A stretch of 64,000 nt of DNA from JAFLCL01 sp964502175 (GCA_964502175.1 CAZCVE010000050.1:1-64000), one strand, 5' to 3'; counted from the first letter of the stretch, positions 28,394 to 35,883 are shown. Notes: generated from the sequence alone by a model not told the origin. Program-made: numbers and translations.

Positions 28394-28416
28394 TCGAGCG
28401 CCGGAGGCGCGGGAAA
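28394..28416 (+). repeat. Short intergenic repeat (23-base match to 51763-51785)
   Basis: Twenty-three bases starting TCGAGCGCCGGAGGCGC are the exact reverse complement of the left end of the palindromic element at 51763-51898. The copy abuts the stop codon of the MNIO-dehydrogenase gene, in the 47-base gap before cystathionine beta-synthase. It contains GCGCC-GGA-GGCGC, a perfect 5-bp stem. Confidence 0.6.
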
Positions 28417-30633
28417 TCAGGGGGAGTGAACGAGCACGGCTCGGAAGCGCACGCGCTGCTCGGCGAGGCGCTGGAGCGCGCGCGTGGCCTGCGTGAGCGG
28501 GTACGTCTCGATGACCGGCGTGACGGTGCCGGCTGCGGCGTAGGCGAGCAGATCCTCGAGATCCCCGCGCGGCCCTTGCTTGCCGCCGATGACCGAGAGG
28601 CCGCGGCCCATCATGCGCCGCGGATCGAGCACGAGCTGCGAGGGCTCGACGCTCGGTAGGCCCATCGTGACCAGCGTGCCCTCGGGTCGGAGGCCTGCGA
28701 GCGCGCGGCTCGTCTCGCCGAGATCGTTCGAGGTGCCGAGCAGCACGTCCACGCCACCGGCCTCCGCGAGCTCTCGGCCCACGTCACGCGACACGACCAG
28801 CACCTCGTGCGCGCCGAGCTCGAGCGCGCTGCGCTGCTTGCTCGCGGTGGACGTGATCGCGATCACCTCGTGGCCCTCGGCCCGCGCGGCCTGGATCGCG
28901 AGGTGACCGAGGCCGCCGAGCCCGAGCACGCCCACGCGCTTCTTCGCCTCGCGTGACGCCGCGCGGCGCAGGCCGCTCATCACCGTGAAGCCCGCGCAGA
29001 AGAGCGGCGCGGCGAGCTCGAACGCGAGGCCGTCGGGCAGCCGCACGCAGCCGCGGGCTCGCGCGATCATCCACTCCGCGTGGCCGCCGCCGCCGTGCAT
29101 CCAGGTGCGCGGTCGCTGGCACTGGTGGATCGCGCCGCGCGCGCACGCGCTGCAGGCGCCGCAGCCGTCCTGCACCCACGGCACGCCGACACGATCGCCG
29201 ACACGCACCTCGGTCACGCCTTCGCCGATCGCGTCGACGATGCCGACCGGCTCGTGCCCCGGGACGATCGGGCACGGCGTCGCGAAGGTGCCCTCGTGCA
29301 TGTGCACGTCGGTGCCGCACACGCCGCTCGCGAAGACGCGAACGCGCGCCTCGCCCGGGCCCGGTGTCGGGATGGGTGCGTGATCGAGAGCGAGTGAGCG
29401 ATGCGGCCCGACGAAGGTCAGCGCGCGCATCTGGCCCTCGGGGCGTGCGCGGCGGCGGTCGCCCCACAGCCTGATCAGCGACTGGCCCACCTCGAGCGCG
29501 CGCGGCTCCATGTCGCGCACCGCGAAGTGGAACGCTCGGATGCTCGCGTCTTCGAGCAGGCGCGCGCGGACCGCATGCGGGTCGGGCGACTCGTCGAGCG
29601 CCCTGAGGAGCGCGGACTGGTACGCGGCGATCGACGCGTCTTCGCGCGGCGTCCACGCGCGCACCTCGGGCATCACGCGCGGCGGGGGCGGTGGCGATTC
29701 GTCGTCTGTGATCGGCACGTTCGCGCGGAGCGCGCCGACCCTCGCGCGCACGCGCTGGAAGTCCTCGTGGAAGCGCGCTTGATCGCCTCGGCGCGCGAGC
29801 ACTCCGTCGGCGTGCTCGAAGAAGATCGCCTCGAGCTTCGGGCACCGCACGAGCGCCTCGTCGAGCAGAAGGAACACACTCTCCGGGAGGTGATCCATGT
29901 GGCTGTCGCGACGAAACGGGCGCTTCCGCGGATCGCTCGCCGGGTGCTCGAGCTCGCCGCCCGCGAGGTGGATCTCGCGCACGCGATGGAGCGGGTAGCT
30001 GCGCAGGAGCGCGATCGGATCGATCTCGAAGTTCTCCGCCTGGCAGAGGAGGTTGTGCAGATCGAGCAGCAGGTGGCCGTCGTGTGGGGCGAGCAGCGCG
30101 TCGAGGAAGTCGGGCTGCTCGTCGACGTCTCGGCGCGAGAACGCGAGCGCGAGGTTCTCGAGACCGACGGGCATGCCGGCGAGCTCCGACAAGCGCGCGA
30201 GACGATCGCGTCCCACGACGAGCGCGGCGTGACAGCGCGGGTGGGGGAACACCGTGCCGTTCTCGAAGGGCCCGGCCGTGATGAAGCCGATGTGCTCGGT
30301 CACGCGCTCGTAGCGGCGCGCGCGCATCTCGTTGGCGAAGCGGGCGAGCCAGCGCTCCTGACGTTCGCTCAGCGGGCTCGACAAGAGCGAGAGCTCGACG
30401 CCGTGGGCGTGCAGACGCTCTGCCTCGCCGTAGACGTCGAGCAGCGCCTCGGCCCACGCGGGGACGCCTCGGCTCGACCATCCGGGGTCGAGGTTCCACG
30501 CGATGCGATCGACGATGCCTTCGGCGAAGAGCGGATGGCTCGCGTCGCGGAAGTCCTCGGTGGCCGAGACGAGCAGGCCTACGGCGACGGGGCTCCCGCG
30601 TGGCTCGGAGGGCAAGCGCTCAGCCTCGACCAC
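28417..30633 (-). CDS. DUF692/MNIO oxidase fused to a zinc-dependent medium-chain dehydrogenase
   Basis: A 738-residue fusion. Residues 1-300 are a DUF692 (MNIO) TIM barrel with its metal-ligand motifs: EHIGF (113-117), GLEN (157-160), LLLDLHN (188-194), EIHLAGGE (220-227), HMDH (245-248) and FFEH (271-274). MNIO enzymes (MbnB, TglH, ChrH) use two or three irons to rework peptide residues, often Cys. After a Pro linker, residues 325-397 form a small helical segment. Residues 402-738 are a YahK/CAD-like dehydrogenase with catalytic Zn ligands Cys439, His460/Glu461 and Cys546, structural Zn Cys491/494/497/505 and GLGGLG for NADP. The GTG start overlaps the stop of the last CGRG lipoprotein gene by 14 bases. 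The likely substrate is those lipoproteins (inference). Confidence 0.9.
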   Translation of the reverse strand: MVEAERLPSEPRGSPVAVGLLVSATEDFRDASHPLFAEGIVDRIAWNLDPGWSSRGVPAWAEALLDVYGEAERLHAHGVELSLLSSPLSERQERWLARFANEMRARRYERVTEHIGFITAGPFENGTVFPHPRCHAALVVGRDRLARLSELAGMPVGLENLALAFSRRDVDEQPDFLDALLAPHDGHLLLDLHNLLCQAENFEIDPIALLRSYPLHRVREIHLAGGELEHPASDPRKRPFRRDSHMDHLPESVFLLLDEALVRCPKLEAIFFEHADGVLARRGDQARFHEDFQRVRARVGALRANVPITDDESPPPPPRVMPEVRAWTPREDASIAAYQSALLRALDESPDPHAVRARLLEDASIRAFHFAVRDMEPRALEVGQSLIRLWGDRRRARPEGQMRALTFVGPHRSLALDHAPIPTPGPGEARVRVFASGVCGTDVHMHEGTFATPCPIVPGHEPVGIVDAIGEGVTEVRVGDRVGVPWVQDGCGACSACARGAIHQCQRPRTWMHGGGGHAEWMIARARGCVRLPDGLAFELAAPLFCAGFTVMSGLRRAASREAKKRVGVLGLGGLGHLAIQAARAEGHEVIAITSTASKQRSALELGAHEVLVVSRDVGRELAEAGGVDVLLGTSNDLGETSRALAGLRPEGTLVTMGLPSVEPSQLVLDPRRMMGRGLSVIGGKQGPRGDLEDLLAYAAAGTVTPVIETYPLTQATRALQRLAEQRVRFRAVLVHSP

Positions 30634-30922
30634 ACGGCGGCGGATACGACTCGGGGTTCGGCTCGGGCGAGATCGACACGTTGGTGGTCTGGTCGCCGCC
30701 CGTCGTGTCGGTGGTCTCGCCGGTCGTGTCGTTCGTCGCGACGACGTTCGTGTTCGTCGACGTGGTGTCGGTGGTGCTCGTCGTGGTCGTGCTGGAGCTG
30801 CTCGACGTGCTCGAGGCCGTGGTGCTCGTGCTGCCGCTCTCGAGGTGCGAGACGCCGCCGCACGCGCTGGCGGTGAACACGGTGCCTGCGACGAGGCCGA
30901 GGATGCGCGGGTCGATCTTCAT
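30620..30922 (-). CDS. CGRG lipoprotein 3, candidate MNIO substrate peptide
   Basis: A 100-residue protein, the last of three paralogues. The N-terminus MKIDPRILGLVAGTVFTASAC is a lipoprotein signal resembling the other two. The middle is almost only Ser/Thr with Asn/Gly, probably a flexible surface spacer. The end is ESYPPPCGRG. The only Cys residues are the lipobox Cys21 and the Cys four from the end. The ATG follows GGAGCAG. Its stop lies inside the start of the MNIO fusion gene, so the two are translationally coupled. No known family is recognised. The role as precursor of a modified C-terminus is inferred. Confidence 0.82.
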   Translation of the reverse strand: MKIDPRILGLVAGTVFTASACGGVSHLESGSTSTTASSTSSSSSTTTTSTTDTTSTNTNVVATNDTTGETTDTTGGDQTTNVSISPEPNPESYPPPCGRG

Positions 30923-30943
30923 GGTGTCTGCTCCATCTCTCGG

Positions 30944-31213
30944 TCAGCCGCGACCGCAGTCGACGGGGATGTCTTCGGGCGGGTAGGGCTCGACGGGGTT
31001 CTGCACGGTCGTGATCAGCGGCTCTTCGCCGGGCGTGGTCACGTTCGTGTTGTTCGGCGGCGTGCGCGCGGCGACGGTGATCTGGACCGCAGGGCCCGAC
31101 GTCGCGACGGGCTGCGCGGGCGCGAGCGTCTGGGTGCCGCCGCAGCCGATTCCGAGGGCCGAGACGGCCGCGGAGCCAGCGACGAGAGAGAGGAGTCGAG
31201 GCGAGAGACGCAT
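30944..31213 (-). CDS. CGRG lipoprotein 2, candidate MNIO substrate peptide
   Basis: An 89-residue paralogue of its two neighbours. Signal peptide MRLSPRLLSLVAGSAAVSALGIGC has a clear lipobox (LGIGC). It is followed by a Pro/Thr/Val linker and the C-terminus YPPEDIPVDCGRG. Only two Cys occur, the lipidated one and the one in the CGRG end. The ATG has a strong ribosome site (TGGAGG, 7 bases upstream). The gene sits 66 bases after paralogue 1 and 21 bases before paralogue 3. First-third identity is high and last-four identity is complete, while the middle is free to vary, as in precursor-peptide families. Confidence 0.82.
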   Translation of the reverse strand: MRLSPRLLSLVAGSAAVSALGIGCGGTQTLAPAQPVATSGPAVQITVAARTPPNNTNVTTPGEEPLITTVQNPVEPYPPEDIPVDCGRG

Positions 31214-31279
31214 GGAGCCTCCAGTGCTCGTGCTTGGACGGACGACTCTACCGGGAGATCTGTCCGCCGGACCAGCGGC

Positions 31280-31699
31280 TCAGCCGCGACCGCAGTTGGG
31301 GGCGACCTGGTCCCAGTGGCCGGGGCCGACGCCGATGCTGCCGAATGGCTCGTCCACGGGGACGGGCACCGAGGTGATCGCGGGGTCGACGTTGCGGCGC
31401 GGCATCCGACGCGCGTGTCGGACGGGCTCGATGGGCTCGCTCTCGACGACCGTCTCGACGGGTGGAGCGACCTGCGCGGACTCGATGACGACCACTGGCG
31501 GCGTCGCGACGACGACGGGCACCGGCGGGGCCTCGAAGTCGATCGGGCGCATCGCGGGCAGCGCGGGCCCCGTGATCGGCACGATCGCGGGCGCTTCTGC
31601 AGCCGCCCGGCTCTCGGTGCACCCGAGCGCGAGGGCTCCAGCCGTGGTGATCACAGCGGTACCGGCCACGAGCGAGAGGAGCTGAGACGACAGGCGCAT
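31280..31699 (-). CDS. CGRG lipoprotein 1, candidate MNIO substrate peptide
   Basis: A 139-residue first member of the set. Signal peptide MRLSSQLLSLVAGTAVITTAG ends in lipobox LALGC and shares RLLSLVAG-type residues with paralogue 2. A long Pro/Val-rich region (PPVPVVVATPPVVVIES) is followed by a basic patch (RHARRMPRR) and the C-terminus GHWDQVAPNCGRG. Again there are only two Cys. The ATG at 31699 is preceded by GGAGG; an upstream in-frame ATG would break the signal peptide. A small dyad (CCCAA-N5-TTGGG, 31740-31754) in the 76-base gap upstream could be an operator, or the end of the preceding gene's transcript. Confidence 0.82.
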   Translation of the reverse strand: MRLSSQLLSLVAGTAVITTAGALALGCTESRAAAEAPAIVPITGPALPAMRPIDFEAPPVPVVVATPPVVVIESAQVAPPVETVVESEPIEPVRHARRMPRRNVDPAITSVPVPVDEPFGSIGVGPGHWDQVAPNCGRG

Positions 31700-31775
31700 G
31701 AGAGACCTCCGAGGATACGGGGCCTTCGACGTGCGACTTCCCAAAAAGGTTGGGCCCCGCTCGTAGAACCAGAGA

Positions 31776-32723
31776 TCAGGGATGGAGGAGGAGCTTGCCG
31801 ACGACCTTGCCGCCGCGTGATCGCACGTGGGCCTGTTCGGCGTCGGCGAGGGGGAACGTGGCCTCGATGCGCGCCTTGAGGTGGCCCTTGCTCATCGCGT
31901 CGACGAGGGGCTCGAGGCGCTTGCGGTTCGGCGCGCCGAGCAGCGTCTTCACGTTCCCCGTGAAGGCGATCGCCCAGTAGTCGCCAGGCTGGATCACGAC
32001 GAGCTCGACCTTGCCGCCCGGCGCGAGGAGCGCGCGGCACTTGCCGAGCGGGTACGTGTCGCTGCCGACGAGCTGGAGCACGAGCTGGTAGGGGCCGTGC
32101 GCCTTGGCGGCCTCGAGCGCGTCGCCCAACGTGTAGTCGACGGCGATCGCGCCCTCGCTCTCGACGAGCGCGACGTTGCGGGTGGAGCACACGCCCACCG
32201 CCTGCGCGCCGAGCATCTTCGCGATCTGCATCGCCGCGAGGCCCACACCGCCAGCCGCGCCGAGCACGAGCACCTTGTGGCCGGGGCCGATCTTCTGGTG
32301 CTCCTGCATCGCCATCCACGCGGTGACGGCGGGCACGGGCAGCGTGGCGGCGTCGTCGAGCGTGACGTTCGCGGGGACCTCGGCGACCTGATCGCGCTTC
32401 ACGATCACCTCGGTCGCGTAGCTGCCGTGCTGGCCGCGCGAGAAGTCGGTGCCGCCGACGACGCGCGCGCCCACGGCGAGCTCGGCCTTCTCGCCCGCCT
32501 CGATCACCTCACCCGCGAAGTCGATGCCGGGGACGAACGGCTTGCCGGGTCCGATCACGGTGTAGGCGAGGTTGAGCGGGCCGCCCTCGCGCATCTTCCA
32601 GTCCACCGGGTTGACGCCCGCGGCGACGACCTTCACGCGGAGCTCGTCCTTCTTCAGCGGGCGCGAGGGGAGCTCGAGCAGCGCGAGCGGCTCGGTGTGC
32701 GAACGCGATGTGGCGACCTGCAT
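31776..32723 (-). CDS. NAD(P)-dependent quinone oxidoreductase-like (zinc-free MDR)
   Basis: A 315-residue medium-chain reductase of the QOR/zeta-crystallin type: NPVDWKMREGG, PGIDFAGEVIEAG, PAVTAWMAM, nucleotide loop VLGAAGGVGLAAMQIAK, and ATFPLADAEQAH at the end. It has no zinc ligands. Enzymes of this group reduce quinones or enones with NADPH. It lies 76 bases upstream of the CGRG lipoproteins on the same strand and could be the first gene of that operon, adding a second reductase to the MNIO-dehydrogenase. The spacing also allows an independent promoter for the lipoproteins. Confidence 0.9.
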   Translation of the reverse strand: MQVATSRSHTEPLALLELPSRPLKKDELRVKVVAAGVNPVDWKMREGGPLNLAYTVIGPGKPFVPGIDFAGEVIEAGEKAELAVGARVVGGTDFSRGQHGSYATEVIVKRDQVAEVPANVTLDDAATLPVPAVTAWMAMQEHQKIGPGHKVLVLGAAGGVGLAAMQIAKMLGAQAVGVCSTRNVALVESEGAIAVDYTLGDALEAAKAHGPYQLVLQLVGSDTYPLGKCRALLAPGGKVELVVIQPGDYWAIAFTGNVKTLLGAPNRKRLEPLVDAMSKGHLKARIEATFPLADAEQAHVRSRGGKVVGKLLLHP

Positions 32724-32824
32724 GGCGAGCCAGCGTTAGCACGCAGACCTCCGGCTCGAACGCGCTTCACGGTTCTTCGGAGGCCTTCACGAAGCCTTCA
32801 CAACCTTCGATGCGGTGGGCGGGC

Positions 32825-32897
32825 CGCGCGGGTGGGGGCCTGCGCTTCGCTTTTCGGACGCGGCGTCCTGGGCTTCGCTCCGACCCCCACCCGCGCG
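32825..32897 (-). terminator. Long-looped inverted repeat after ogt
   Basis: A perfect 14-bp inverted repeat (CGCGCGGGTGGGGG at 32825-32838, complement at 32884-32897) with a 45-base loop begins 22 bases after the ogt stop. The loop holds GCTTTTCGGACGC (32849-32861), which also occurs in the inverted repeat upstream of ogt, and two GCTTCGC copies. It may terminate ogt transcription or be a small mobile repeat. Confidence 0.45.
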
Positions 32898-32919
32898 TCC
32901 CTCGCGTTTCGCTGTGACA

Positions 32920-33477
32920 TCACGACGGCTTCGCGAGCACCGAGCCGACGCCGAGCGCGCGACCTCGGGCGTCGCACAAGCCCTCGAGCGCGAGGAGGCT
33001 CGCCTTCATCGGGAGGCCTCCGCCGAAGCCGACGAGGCGACCGTCGGCGCCGATCACGCGATGACACGGGAGCACGATCGCGATCGGGTTCCGTCCGTTC
33101 GCCGCACCGACCGCGCGGATCGCGGCGGGCCGATCGATCGCCTCCGCGAGCTGCGCGTAGCTCCACGTGCGCCCGAACGGGATGGTGCCGAGCGTGCGCC
33201 ACACGCGCTGCTGGAACGGCGTGCCCTCGTCGAAGTCGAGCGCGAGCTCGAAGCGCTTTCGTTCGCCCGCGAGGTACTCCTCGAGCTCGCGTCGCAGCGG
33301 CGACATCAGCGCGTCGTCCTTCACGAGGCTCGTCGAGGCGCCGCGCGCGTCGTTCGAGAAGAAGAGGCCTGTGAGCACCACGCCGCGCTCGCTCTTCCGA
33401 GGTGCGCGCGCGCGCAGCGTGAGCGGTCCGATCGCGGTGCGGAGGGTCGTCGTGTAGCGGCGGTCGTCGTTCGGCAT
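32920..33477 (-). CDS. ogt: Methylated-DNA--[protein]-cysteine S-methyltransferase
   Basis: Direct reversal of O6-methylguanine by suicidal methyl transfer to a Cys; 185 residues. The active site is PCHRV with acceptor Cys138, preceded by the DNA-binding helix-turn-helix (FGRTWSYAQLAEAIDRPAAIRAVGAANGRNP) and followed by GFGGGLPMKASLLALEG. The N-terminal half is short, as in Ogt, without the Ada zinc domain. The ATG at 33477 starts at the homology. It is divergent from the Ada/AlkA gene, and a long inverted repeat lies between them, so both may respond to the same regulator. Confidence 0.94.
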   Translation of the reverse strand: MPNDDRRYTTTLRTAIGPLTLRARAPRKSERGVVLTGLFFSNDARGASTSLVKDDALMSPLRRELEEYLAGERKRFELALDFDEGTPFQQRVWRTLGTIPFGRTWSYAQLAEAIDRPAAIRAVGAANGRNPIAIVLPCHRVIGADGRLVGFGGGLPMKASLLALEGLCDARGRALGVGSVLAKPS

Positions 33478-33511
33478 GATGCGAGGATGCGCCGCGGCGC
33501 GGTACCTTCGC

Positions 33512-33564
33512 TGGCGCTTTTCGGACGCACTCATGCGCGCGACGAGCGCGTCCGAAAACCGCCA
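33512..33564. promoter_or_regulatory. 17-bp inverted repeat between ogt and the Ada/AlkA gene
   Basis: Arm TGGCGCTTTTCGGACGC (33512-33528) is matched by its reverse complement at 33548-33564 with one mismatch and a 19-base spacer. It occupies the 119-base region between two divergent alkylation-repair genes. An operator bound by the Ada-like activator is one reading; a REP-type repeat is another, since part of the arm recurs at 32849-32861. Confidence 0.5.
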
Positions 33565-33596
33565 GAGCCAAGAGAGCTGGGTGCTAGATCGCGGCC

Positions 33597-35057
33597 ATGA
33601 CCAGCGAGCGAGAGCGTGCGTACCGGGCGATCGTCGCGCGCGACGCGCGCTTCGACGGGCGCCTCTTCGTGGGCGTGCGCACCACGGGCGTGTTCTGCCG
33701 CCCGATCTGTCGCGCGCGCACGCCGCGCCTCGAGAACGTGGACTTCTACGCGAGCGCCGCGGCCGCGCAGACCGCGGGCTTTCGTCCGTGCTTGCTGTGT
33801 CGGCCCGAGTCGTCGCCCGACGTGGCCGCGTGGCGCGGAAGCTCCGCGACGGTGTCGCGCGCGCTCGTGCTCATCAGCGAAGGCGCGCTCGACGAGACGG
33901 GCGTCGAGGCGCTCGCGTCACGTCTCGGGATGGGCGAGCGGCAGCTGCGCCGCCTCTTCGACAAGCACCTCGGCACGAGCCCCGTCGCCGTCGCGCAGAG
34001 CCGTCGCGTGCTCTTCGCGAAGAAGCTCGTGCACGAGACCGCGCTCTCGATGACCGAGATCGCGCACGCGTCGGGCTTCGGCAGCGTGCGTCGCTTCAAC
34101 GAGGCCTTCGCCCTCGCGATGGGTCGAGCGCCGACGAGCCTGCGTCGCGCGGCGAGCGGGAAGGCCGGCAAGGGCGCGAAGGGGACGACGCTCACGCTCG
34201 GCTACGTGCCGCCGTTCGAGTGGTCGCAGTTCGTCTCCTTCTTCGAGGCCCGCGCGCTGCCGGGCGTCGAGCACGTCGATGCGCACGGCTACACGCGCAC
34301 CATCGCCTTCGCCGATCCGAAGGGCGGTGATCAGACCGGCACGATCCACGTCGCGCCCGCGCCGAAGAAGGACGCGCTCTCGCTCACCGTCGTGTTCCCG
34401 GACGTGACGCGCCTGCCGACGATCGTCGCGCGTGTGCGTCGCATGTTCGATCTCGACGCGGACGTGCGCGCGATCGGGCGCGTGCTGAAGCGCGACCCGA
34501 GCCTCCGTTCGCGCCTCCGTGCGCGGCCCGGGCTCCGCGTGCCGGGCGCGTGGGATCCGTTCGAGAGCGCGATCCGCGCGATCCTCGGACAGCAGGTGTC
34601 CGTCGCGCGCGCCGGTCAGCTCGCGGGCGTGATCATCGAGCGCTGGGGCGCGCCGTTCGCGAGCGATCACGCGTCGCTGACGCGCACGTTCCCCTCGGCG
34701 GCCGTGCTCGCGGAGGCCTTGCCGGAGGCGCGCTTGGGCATGCCGGGCGCGCGCACCAGAGCGCTCGCGACGCTCGCGAAGGAGGCCGCCGAGAACCCCG
34801 CGCTCTTCTCACCGAGCACGTCGATCGAAGACGCGCGCGCGATCTTGCGAGGCCTCACGGGCATCGGGAGCTGGACGGAGGAGTACGTCGCGCTGCGCGC
34901 GCTGCGCGATCCCGATGGCTTCCCCGCGAGCGACGTGGGCCTGCTCCGCGCGCTCGAGGTGAACGGCGAGCGACCCAGCCCCGACGAGCTCGCGGAGCGC
35001 GCCGAGGCATGGCGCCCGTTCCGCGCGTACGCCGCGCAGCACCTCTGGTGGGAGTGA
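33597..35057 (+). CDS. Ada-AlkA fusion: methyl-sensing activator with 3-methyladenine DNA glycosylase
   Basis: A 486-residue DNA-repair protein. Residues 1-75 form the Ada zinc domain (Cys34, Cys38, Cys65, Cys68), which repairs methylphosphotriesters and becomes an activator when methylated. Residues 85-185 are an AraC-type DNA-binding domain (LASRLGMGERQLRRLF, EIAHASGFGSVRRFNEAF). From about 198 on is an AlkA N-domain and a HhH-GPD glycosylase (AILGQQVSVARAGQLAG, LTGIGSWTEEYVALRAL, with catalytic Asp in FPASDVGLLRA). This fused form is known in actinobacteria and myxobacteria. It likely controls its own promoter and the divergent ogt through the intergenic region. Confidence 0.94.
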   Translation: MTSERERAYRAIVARDARFDGRLFVGVRTTGVFCRPICRARTPRLENVDFYASAAAAQTAGFRPCLLCRPESSPDVAAWRGSSATVSRALVLISEGALDETGVEALASRLGMGERQLRRLFDKHLGTSPVAVAQSRRVLFAKKLVHETALSMTEIAHASGFGSVRRFNEAFALAMGRAPTSLRRAASGKAGKGAKGTTLTLGYVPPFEWSQFVSFFEARALPGVEHVDAHGYTRTIAFADPKGGDQTGTIHVAPAPKKDALSLTVVFPDVTRLPTIVARVRRMFDLDADVRAIGRVLKRDPSLRSRLRARPGLRVPGAWDPFESAIRAILGQQVSVARAGQLAGVIIERWGAPFASDHASLTRTFPSAAVLAEALPEARLGMPGARTRALATLAKEAAENPALFSPSTSIEDARAILRGLTGIGSWTEEYVALRALRDPDGFPASDVGLLRALEVNGERPSPDELAERAEAWRPFRAYAAQHLWWE

Positions 35058-35058
35058 C

Positions 35059-35883
35059 TCAGCGCGATCCGGTCTGGAGGCGGGCGAGCTCGACGGGGTC
35101 GTGCGCTGAGAAGAGGCGGATGTTGCCGCCCGTCGCGGCGAGCTCGCGGAGGCGGGCGTGGTTGCCCGCGATCTTCTTGCCGTCGAACGCGAGCAGGGTC
35201 TCGAAGCCGCCGACGCCCCACGGGATCGCCGAGCCCTCGACCGCGCCGCGGTGGAAGTACGCGTCGCCGCAGTGCACGAGCGGGCCGTCCTTCGCCTCGA
35301 CGGCGACCAGCCAGTGGCCGCGCGTGTGGCCGTTCATCGGCACGCACAAGAACTCCGGCGGCAGGCCTGCGAGCTGGCGCACCGCGGGAAAGCCGCGCCA
35401 TGGCTCGCCGTTCGCGTCGTAGGTCTGCCACTTCGGACCGTGCGCCCAGTGGACGGTCTTGTAGCGCTCGCGCTCGCGGAACGTCGGCGCGAAGGCCGCT
35501 TCCTTCTCGTTCGCGTGCACGTGCACCGTCGCGTTGGGGAAGTCGCCCAGGCCGCCGGCGTGATCGAGATCGAGGTGGGTCACGACGATGTGCCGGACGT
35601 CGTTCGGGTCGAGGCCGAGCTTCTTGATGTGACCGAGCACGGACGTGGCGTGCCCCGCGGTGACGCCGACCAGGGCGCAGAAGAGGAAGCCGAGCCGGCC
35701 GCGGGGGTTCGCGATGTCGGCCTCGCCGATGCCCGTGTCCACGACGACCAGGCCGTGCCGGTCGGTCTCGATCAGGAGGACATGGGCGGGCATCGCGCCG
35801 CGCTCGAAGAGGCTGCCGTCGCCGTTCGTGGCCGAGCGAGCGACCGGGCACATGGACGCACAGTCGAGGTGGTGGATGCGCAT
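35059..35883 (-). CDS. Metallo-beta-lactamase-fold hydrolase
   Basis: A 274-residue MBL-fold enzyme. The metal motif is HLDLDHAG (103-110), with further ligands in the NGHTRGHWLV and CGDAYFH segments and the final His of FSAHDP. The pattern (HLDxDH, VVDTGIG) fits lactonase and related small-molecule hydrolases of the AHL-lactonase-like group; quorum-quenching activity is possible but not shown. The ATG at 35883 starts at the homology; an in-frame ATG at 35967 would add an unlikely leader. It ends one base from the convergent Ada/AlkA stop. Confidence 0.86.
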   Translation of the reverse strand: MRIHHLDCASMCPVARSATNGDGSLFERGAMPAHVLLIETDRHGLVVVDTGIGEADIANPRGRLGFLFCALVGVTAGHATSVLGHIKKLGLDPNDVRHIVVTHLDLDHAGGLGDFPNATVHVHANEKEAAFAPTFRERERYKTVHWAHGPKWQTYDANGEPWRGFPAVRQLAGLPPEFLCVPMNGHTRGHWLVAVEAKDGPLVHCGDAYFHRGAVEGSAIPWGVGGFETLLAFDGKKIAGNHARLRELAATGGNIRLFSAHDPVELARLQTGSR

